Of a stretch of 44,584 nucleotides of DNA, positions 39,531 to 44,584 are shown piece after piece (position 1 is the stretch's first letter; each line of letters starts with the position of its first letter). The stretch covers positions 1 through 44,584 of the forward strand of contig JARLHO010000020.1 in NCBI GenBank assembly GCA_031292215.1, in the 5' to 3' direction. This DNA is from Syntrophobacteraceae bacterium. GTDB lineage: Bacteria > Desulfobacterota > Syntrophobacteria > Syntrophobacterales > Syntrophobacteraceae. Under the pieces are notes generated by a model. That model searched no databases. It saw nothing but the letters and a program-made list of their open reading frames with translations, and was not told where the DNA came from. The position numbers and the translations under genes are program-made.

Positions 39531-41748
39531 CTATGCCAGAGCCACCTGGTCTCGTCCCTGGCTTTTGGCCAGATAGAGGGCCATGTCCGCTGCCTTAAGG
39601 ACAGCCTCCGGCGTCGTTCCATGCTCGTCGTATAAGGCGACTCCAACGGAAACCCTTACTTCGCCCAGCTCTTTTTCCCGGTAATGAACCTTTATTTTGC
39701 TTACCATGCCGCGGATGTTTTCGGCGCGCTCCATGGCCATGTCTTTGGAAACGGCCGGCAGAATTATGATGAATTCCTCTCCGCCATAGCGACAGGCGAC
39801 GTCTTCTGCGCGAATGGAGTTTTTCAAAAGAGACCCCACCTCAGACAAAAGGATGTCTCCGGCATCATGGCCGTAGGTATCGTTAAAAACCTTGAAATGG
39901 TCAATATCGAGCATAAAGACGGCCACGGCAAGGCCCTGTCTTTTTGCGCGATGGAACTCGCGATCGAGGCATTCCTCCATGAAGCGTCTGTTGAAAAGTC
40001 CCGTTAGCGGATCTCGGATAGACTGACTGCGCAAGGTTTCTCTCAAGTTCAAATTGGCCAGGGCCAGCGCGATGTGGTCGGCGACAGCGACCGCAAGGCG
40101 CTGTTTGGACTCCATGACGCGCCTTGTGACCTCGGGGGAATGGCCCCCCGCAGGGCGAGAGGAACCGCAGATGGAACAGCCCCATGACCTCGCCCTGGGC
40201 AACCAGCGGAACGCAAAGATAATTCATGGAGGGCGCGGTGCGGATATGTCGACAGCAAACTCCCCCGCCGGATTCGGCGGATGCATGCACTTTCCCCTGC
40301 CTTAGACCCCAGCAGTCGTCATAGGAAATCGACTCCTCCCCCGGTGCATAGCCACCCCAATAGAGAGCCGCCTCCATAGCGGCGCGGGGTTCTTTGAACA
40401 AACCAAGAAAACCCGCATCGAAGGCAAACAGTTTCTCGACGAAATGGCTTATGACGAAGTAGGTTTCCTCCCGGGCATGGCATATTTGAAGCAAGTCGAG
40501 CATCTCGTTTAGTCGGGAAATTTCATAGCTGCGCTGTTCGAGCTCCACATGGGATTGCCGCAGGCTCTCCTCGGCCCGTTTTCGCTCCGTGATGTCAAGT
40601 AAGGATATGACGCTCTTATTGGTATGGGGTATCGCAGCGACGGTCATATACACATCCCTTGACTGCCCCTGGCCGTTTTTGAAGGACGCTTCGTAGTTTC
40701 TTGGAGCGGCATGGGGGTCAACCCGTCTCAGACGATGGTACTCCTTCATCCAGGCCAGGTTTTCGTCCATAAAAAACTCCGTCCATCTCTTCTTGCCTTC
40801 CACTTCATCTTTGGAGCAGCCGCAGAGTCTGGCAAATTCAGCATTGGCAAGAGTTATGGTCGAGTCCTCTTCGACGATAACCGTTGCATTACCCGTGTTT
40901 TCGAAGATGGTGCTGTATTCGCTCTGCGATTTCTTCAATGCCTCCCAGGTCCTCTGACGCTCCTTTGCTTGCCCTTGGAGTTCGTTATTGGCAGCCTCCA
41001 GGGCGCTTAGCGCCGTTTTGATTTCACTGAGGTTTCTCGCCACACACACGCTTCCGACCACCGTCCGGTCTTTGCCCTTGAGAACGCTTAGAGAAATGTC
41101 AAAGGGAAGGGTAGAGCCGTCTTTTCTTTTCATGTCGATTTCGTGGTTCTTAACCGAGCCTTCACTGCGGAGTCTGGCCAACATTTCTTCCAGCTCGTCT
41201 TTTTTGGCGTAAAGATCGAAAGCGGCCTTGCCCCGAAGTTCTTCAAGCGTGTAGCCGTACAGATTCTGCGCCATGCGGTTCCATTGGACGAACTTGCCCT
41301 GATTGTCCACGATCCCGACAGCATCGGGGGAATTTTCAAGAACATTTTCCAGGTATTCTTTGGTTTGCCTCAGTTCTTCTTCGCTTCGGCGCTTCTCGGT
41401 TACATCTATGCCTATGCACAAAATGGCTTTGACCATGCCATCCGGGTCGCATATCGCGCGCCCATGCCATTCCACCGACAGCAAATCGCCACTTCGGGTG
41501 AGTAGTCCCGTTTCAACCGTTTGGCCGGCAAATCCGATCGCAGTCATCCCAAAAAGTTTGGAGAGTGCTTCATGATCTTTTTCAGGAATAAAGGATGTCA
41601 AGGAAACCTTCGAGTCGATAGCATCGGCGGCGCCGTTTATAATCTTTAGCAGCGCAGTGTTCGCCAACAGGATTTTGCCGTCCAGCCCAACGACCGTGAG
41701 AAAAATCGGAGAATCCTCGATAAGCGATCTGTATAGCTCCTTTTCCAT
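39531..41748 (-). pseudogene. Multi-PAS, GAF-like, GGDEF diguanylate cyclase with frameshift
   Basis: Intended product of about 738 residues from ATG 41748 (AGGAG 7 nt upstream). Three PAS domains (DSPIFLTVVGLDGKILLAN; NSPDAVGIVDNQGKFVQWN; NTGNATVIVEEDSTITLAN), a GAF-like region (~430-540) and GGDEF. The frame breaks after MGLFHLRF at a run of six C on the plus strand (40144-40149): with five, the protein reads on as HSPEVTRRVMESKQRLA to the complete GGDEF domain, with active site RYGGEEF and product-inhibition site RAED. As written, translation ends at 39901 with nonsense sequence. This may be sequencing or assembly error, or a genuine contraction/expansion of the run. Confidence 0.85.
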
Positions 41749-41807
41749 TGTCCGGCTCCTCGCCATGGCCCGTTTCGCTCTTTTGCCCCCGTTTAACGGA
41801 TAGCGCC

Positions 41808-42233
41808 CTAATCGTCTAAACGGATATTTTTCGACCTTTTCTGCTTTTGGGTGCTCTGCCGCCTTTTCTCCTCGACCCGGCGAAGCCTGGCCGCTCGGCT
41901 GACCCTCGTCCTCTTTCTTTTCGGGATCTCCCGCAGAGCATCGCGCACCAGTTCCACAAACCGGTGAACGGCCAATTCCCGGTTTGCCGCCTGGCTGCGC
42001 GTCTGCTGGGATATTACCCTGAGCACCCCGTCCTTTCCGATGCGATTGGCAAGCCGGCGCATCAGCAGCGCCTTCTGTTCGACGGATAATCCTGGTGAGT
42101 TCACCACATCGAACCAAAGGGTTACGCGGCTATTTAGCTTGTTTACGTTCTGCCCGCCCGGTCCGCTGGCGTGGGAAGCGGTAAACACCAGTTCGTCTTC
42201 GGAAATTGCAATGTGCTCATCGATCATTATCAT
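41808..42233 (-). CDS. arfB: ArfB-like peptidyl-tRNA hydrolase (rescue release factor)
   Basis: Frees peptides from stalled ribosomes. 141 aa: catalytic GGQ at residues 26-28 within TASHASGPGGQNVNKLNSRV, followed by the family's basic tail (RKRTRVSRAARLRRVEEKRR; STQKQKRSK) that fills the empty mRNA channel. Lacks the codon-recognition domains of RF1/RF2. Start at 42233 or at a second ATG (42227). 59 nt from the PAS-GGDEF gene in the same direction. Confidence 0.92.
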   Translation of the reverse strand: MIMIDEHIAISEDELVFTASHASGPGGQNVNKLNSRVTLWFDVVNSPGLSVEQKALLMRRLANRIGKDGVLRVISQQTRSQAANRELAVHRFVELVRDALREIPKRKRTRVSRAARLRRVEEKRRQSTQKQKRSKNIRLDD

Positions 42234-42553
42234 GCGATTTTGCCTGTCTCCGGCCGGAGAATATAGCACACAGGGAGAAAGTAACCACGAGAAAGGAGGC
42301 TTGAAAAGGAGCCCCATATCTTAGGCTGCAATTGCTGCATCGCAGGAAGCATTCGCGTCCCGATTGCGTCCATGTTTTTCCTGTGCATGGCAGGGGCAGT
42401 TCTGCTCCTTGGCCGTTACCTCGGCGGACAGCGTACTTTCTTTTCACCAAATATACATAATCCCCCCAATATTTTCCCTTGTTCCAGGGTCTTACATTGC
42501 CCTGGAGAACCACTGCCTTTGGCAATAAAGAGATTTGTCTGGAGGAAAACAAA

Positions 42554-42961
42554 ATGAGCTTTTTTGAGGATCTGGCACAAAAGGTTGCCGGTGGGCTCCA
42601 AGGTCAAAAGGGAGAACTGGTGGAAGGAGCGATGGGTTTTCTAACGAGCCGCGAGACAGGCGGTTTGGAAGGACTCGCTCAGACATTCAAAGAAAAAGGG
42701 CTCGGACATGTTATCTCGTCCTGGGTGGGCGAGGGGGAAAACGCCGCCATCACCCCCCAACAGGTCGAGGAGGTCATGGGGAGGGACGTGGTTCAGGAAT
42801 TGGCGCAGAAGGCCAATATTTCCGTCGATGAGGCCAAAACGCAGCTTTCCCAGCTATTGCCCAGCCTGATAGACAAGGTCACCCCCGAAGGGAAAATGGC
42901 CGAAGGGGGTCTGCTCGATAAAGGAATGGAACTCCTGGGAGCACCGTTTTCCAAAAAGTAA
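42554..42961 (+). CDS. YidB/DUF937-like protein
   Basis: 135 aa from ATG 42554 with GGAGG 7 nt upstream. Gly-rich N terminus, then segments typical of YidB: GLAQTFKEKGLGHVISSWVG, AITPQQVEEVMG, ANISVDEAKTQLSQLLPSLID and VTPEG. Family function is unknown. Soluble with no signal peptide. Divergent from arfB, with a 320-nt intervening region holding no further supported gene. Confidence 0.88.
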   Translation: MSFFEDLAQKVAGGLQGQKGELVEGAMGFLTSRETGGLEGLAQTFKEKGLGHVISSWVGEGENAAITPQQVEEVMGRDVVQELAQKANISVDEAKTQLSQLLPSLIDKVTPEGKMAEGGLLDKGMELLGAPFSKK

Positions 42962-42965
42962 AAGC

Positions 42966-42988
42966 AAAGGGGCCCCCCTTTTCGTTTG
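42966..42988 (+). terminator. Candidate terminator after the yidB-like gene
   Basis: AAAGGG-GCCC-CCCTTT followed by TCGTTT. Short loop and imperfect U-tract; only 5 nt past the stop. Confidence 0.45.
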
Positions 42989-43037
42989 TGTCAAAGCGTT
43001 GGGCTAGCCTAATCAACCAATGGGGTTTGCGAACCGG

Positions 43038-43958
43038 TCATCGCACTGTGATGTAGTCTTTGATCCTGTCAAAGGTGTGTTGTTTAATGCCCTTCACCTT
43101 CATGATATCTTCGATTTTATGATAAGGTCGGCCTTCGATGATTGCCCGGGCCTTGACGGAACCAATGTCGGGGAGTTTGTCCAGCTCCTCTTTTCCGGCC
43201 GTATTGATGTCCACCTTTTGCCCGGCGATTAGTTTACCGGCACGCCCTTTCTCTTTTGCACTCGCCGCCGGTTTTGCCGGTGGCTCCGACTCCGGGGGCG
43301 TAGAAGGCTTTTGAACAGCCGGCGCAGGGACTGACCGAGCGGGGGCCCCTGCTACGGTAACCTTGTCCTTGAGCGCCTCTACCTTGCCTTTGCTCATGCC
43401 CTTCACTTTGCTTAAATCATCAACGCTCCTGAATGGTCGGGCGGCGACGATTTTTTTGGCTGTAGCCCGACCGACACCCGGAAGGGCTTCCAAAGCGCTA
43501 AGAGAAGCAGTGTTGAGATCTACGGGCTCTCTTTCTTCAGCCGCCGGAGCTTTTGATTCTTTGGCCTTGGTAACGGCTTTAGCTTCGCTTTTTTTCCTTT
43601 CTTCCCTGGAGGTCTTTTTCTCTTTCCCGGCGGCTTCAAAGGCAGATGGAGCCGAACCTGCCCCGACTGACAGGGAGGATGCAAAGGACTTGATCTTTTT
43701 GGCGCTCAGGCCGGCTTTACTGAGTTCCTCAAGAGATTTGTAGGGACGGTTGGAAATGATTTCTTTTGCTGTAGTCGGCCCGACACCCTTTACGGCTTCC
43801 AGTTCAGCCAGACTCGCGGTGTTGACGTTAACCGGTCTCTTTTTTTTCGCCGCAACAAGAGATGCCCCCTGGCTAAAGGTCAGAACCAACACCGACACGG
43901 TTACCACCAGTGCAATCCGCCACGCCGTCCGTAACGATTTGTCAGTACCCGTATTCAT
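43038..43958 (-). CDS. Exported protein with three ComEA-type helix-hairpin-helix domains
   Basis: 306 aa. Signal/anchor segment at ~10-35 (IALVVTVSVLVLTFSQGA). Three HhH units: VNVNTASLAELEAVKGVG (about 44-100), VDLNTASLSALEALPGVG (about 143-200) and VDINTAGKEELDKLPDIG (about 245-300), joined by Lys/Glu- and Pro-rich linkers. ComEA proteins bind incoming DNA in the periplasm; most have one HhH unit, so a triple version is unusual. Start at 43958 because AAAGGGG is 6 nt upstream; an ATG at 43964 abuts it. No other competence gene nearby. Confidence 0.87.
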   Translation of the reverse strand: MNTGTDKSLRTAWRIALVVTVSVLVLTFSQGASLVAAKKKRPVNVNTASLAELEAVKGVGPTTAKEIISNRPYKSLEELSKAGLSAKKIKSFASSLSVGAGSAPSAFEAAGKEKKTSREERKKSEAKAVTKAKESKAPAAEEREPVDLNTASLSALEALPGVGRATAKKIVAARPFRSVDDLSKVKGMSKGKVEALKDKVTVAGAPARSVPAPAVQKPSTPPESEPPAKPAASAKEKGRAGKLIAGQKVDINTAGKEELDKLPDIGSVKARAIIEGRPYHKIEDIMKVKGIKQHTFDRIKDYITVR

Positions 43959-44248
43959 GGACATCCCCTTTCAGTCGTACGAATTTTTGCTAAAAATTGG
44001 GCTCAAAAGAGGCCGCCTCGGCAAACCGTGCGCTGCACGGGCAGGCAGGATGCGGACTGCAGCCCAAGGAACATCTCCAAAGATTCCTGGAAATGAGGAA
44101 GGTAAAAACAACTTTAGAACTGTCTACCGGGATAGTCATTGCGGCCCGATGAAGCAAGTTGGAAGTGGTATTTTCATTCGAGACTGTGCCGTAGCCGGCC
44201 ACCCGGGCAGAGGAAAAGGACAGATACGCGGGGATCTGCGCTCCCCCC

Positions 44249-44364
44249 CAATGTTATTGAGGTAACCGACTAGAGCGACGATCGCGATCCCGGAGGGATC
44301 AAAGCCATTAGCCGGGCGGTTGAGGCCGTAAGGCCGATACCCCCGGGGCGGTTCAACAACATTG
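44249..44364. mobile_element. MITE-like element M3, related to M2
   Basis: About 116 bp with inverted ends CAATGTTATTGA and TCAACAACATTG. Its interior is the reverse complement of the right half of M2 (GCCGTAAGGCCGATACCCCC; GATCCCGGAGGGATC). Flanking C-runs do not show the clear 10-bp duplication seen for M1 and M2. The rest of 43959-44248 shows no gene. Confidence 0.7.
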
Positions 44365-44387
44365 CCGCGCCCCCCCCCCACAGGTTC

Positions 44388-44584
44388 CTTACAATTACCC
44401 ACACATGCGCCCACCTATCTCCTTTTTGCAAAATTGCAAATAAGGGGGGCGAGCGAGCCCAGCCGGTCCATGCGCGTCATTGCAAGCGGCTGGAGAGTAA
44501 ATCCCCCCAACCCCCCTTTGCAATAAAAGGGGGGCGATCAGGCCAAGCCCCTTTCTTGGGAGTCTCCGCTAAGGGGTAAGTGGG
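44388..44584. repeat. R1 palindromic repeat, copy F (cut by window edge)
   Basis: Left end CTTACAATTACCCACACATG at 44388, hairpin CCCCCCTTTGC-AATAAAA-GGGGGG, and the beginning of the right arm (AAGGGGTAAGTGGG) at the edge. Confidence 0.85.

Overview
The window looks like a chromosomal segment of an anaerobic Desulfobacterota (deltaproteobacterial) bacterium, perhaps related to Syntrophobacterales. Grounds: LuxR-type regulators with a receiver plus coiled coil, NIL-domain ferredoxin, SatP-type acetate transporter, CcdA/TlpA pair, YibQ next to CtpA, and intergenic C-run/G-run repeats. The species assignment is inference; no rRNA is present.

Layout. 1-2.2 kb: 3' end of a membrane protein, a long palindromic repeat (R1), a tRNA-Gln/tRNA-Glu pair with its own promoter and terminator, and a small conserved-looking protein. 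2.2-5.8 kb: kdsD with a receiver-LuxR regulator, divergent from a sigma-54 activator whose receiver lacks the phosphoacceptor Asp. 5.8-10.5 kb: decayed accessory genes (HTH antitoxin-like, Uma2, Smr) around an intact YcaO-TPR protein and RNase D. 10.4-13.1 kb: leftward run rrf2-MOSC-nadA-maf. 13.3-17 kb: rightward redox cluster (NIL ferredoxin, a stand-alone IF-2 C-terminal protein, thioredoxin-like, cNMP-rhodanese membrane protein, MauE/DoxX-like protein). 17-18.2 kb: two more Uma2 loci, one decayed. 18.6-24.4 kb: a complete biotin operon bioB-F-H-C-DA behind a BirA-like operator, with BioD and BioA fused. 24.8-26.2 kb: acetate transporter, terminator, DUF559 remnant, a MITE and an R1 copy. 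26.3-31.9 kb: CCA-adding enzyme, a leucine attenuator (29-codon leader with CTA Leu codons plus terminator) ahead of leuA, recO, ccdA-tlpA. 31.9-34.7 kb: glgC, a degenerate receiver, R1 copy interrupted by a second MITE, Gly/Tyr-rich secreted protein. 35-38.8 kb: ctpA, yibQ and a DUF1573 protein whose frame is crossed by a single TGA at the first Cys of the family's C-G-C motif, followed by a hairpin in the position of a bacterial SECIS: a candidate selenoprotein. 39-44.6 kb: another R1 copy, a frameshifted PAS-GAF-GGDEF gene, arfB, yidB-like gene, a secreted triple helix-hairpin-helix protein, a third MITE relative and a sixth-edge R1 copy.

Most striking points: the UGA-containing DUF1573 gene; two insertions of a small terminal-inverted-repeat element at the same 10-bp target inside different R1 copies; the leucine attenuator; the BioD-BioA fusion; and the GTPase-less IF-2 paralogue. 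All calls were made by reading sequence only; no database or folding program was run.
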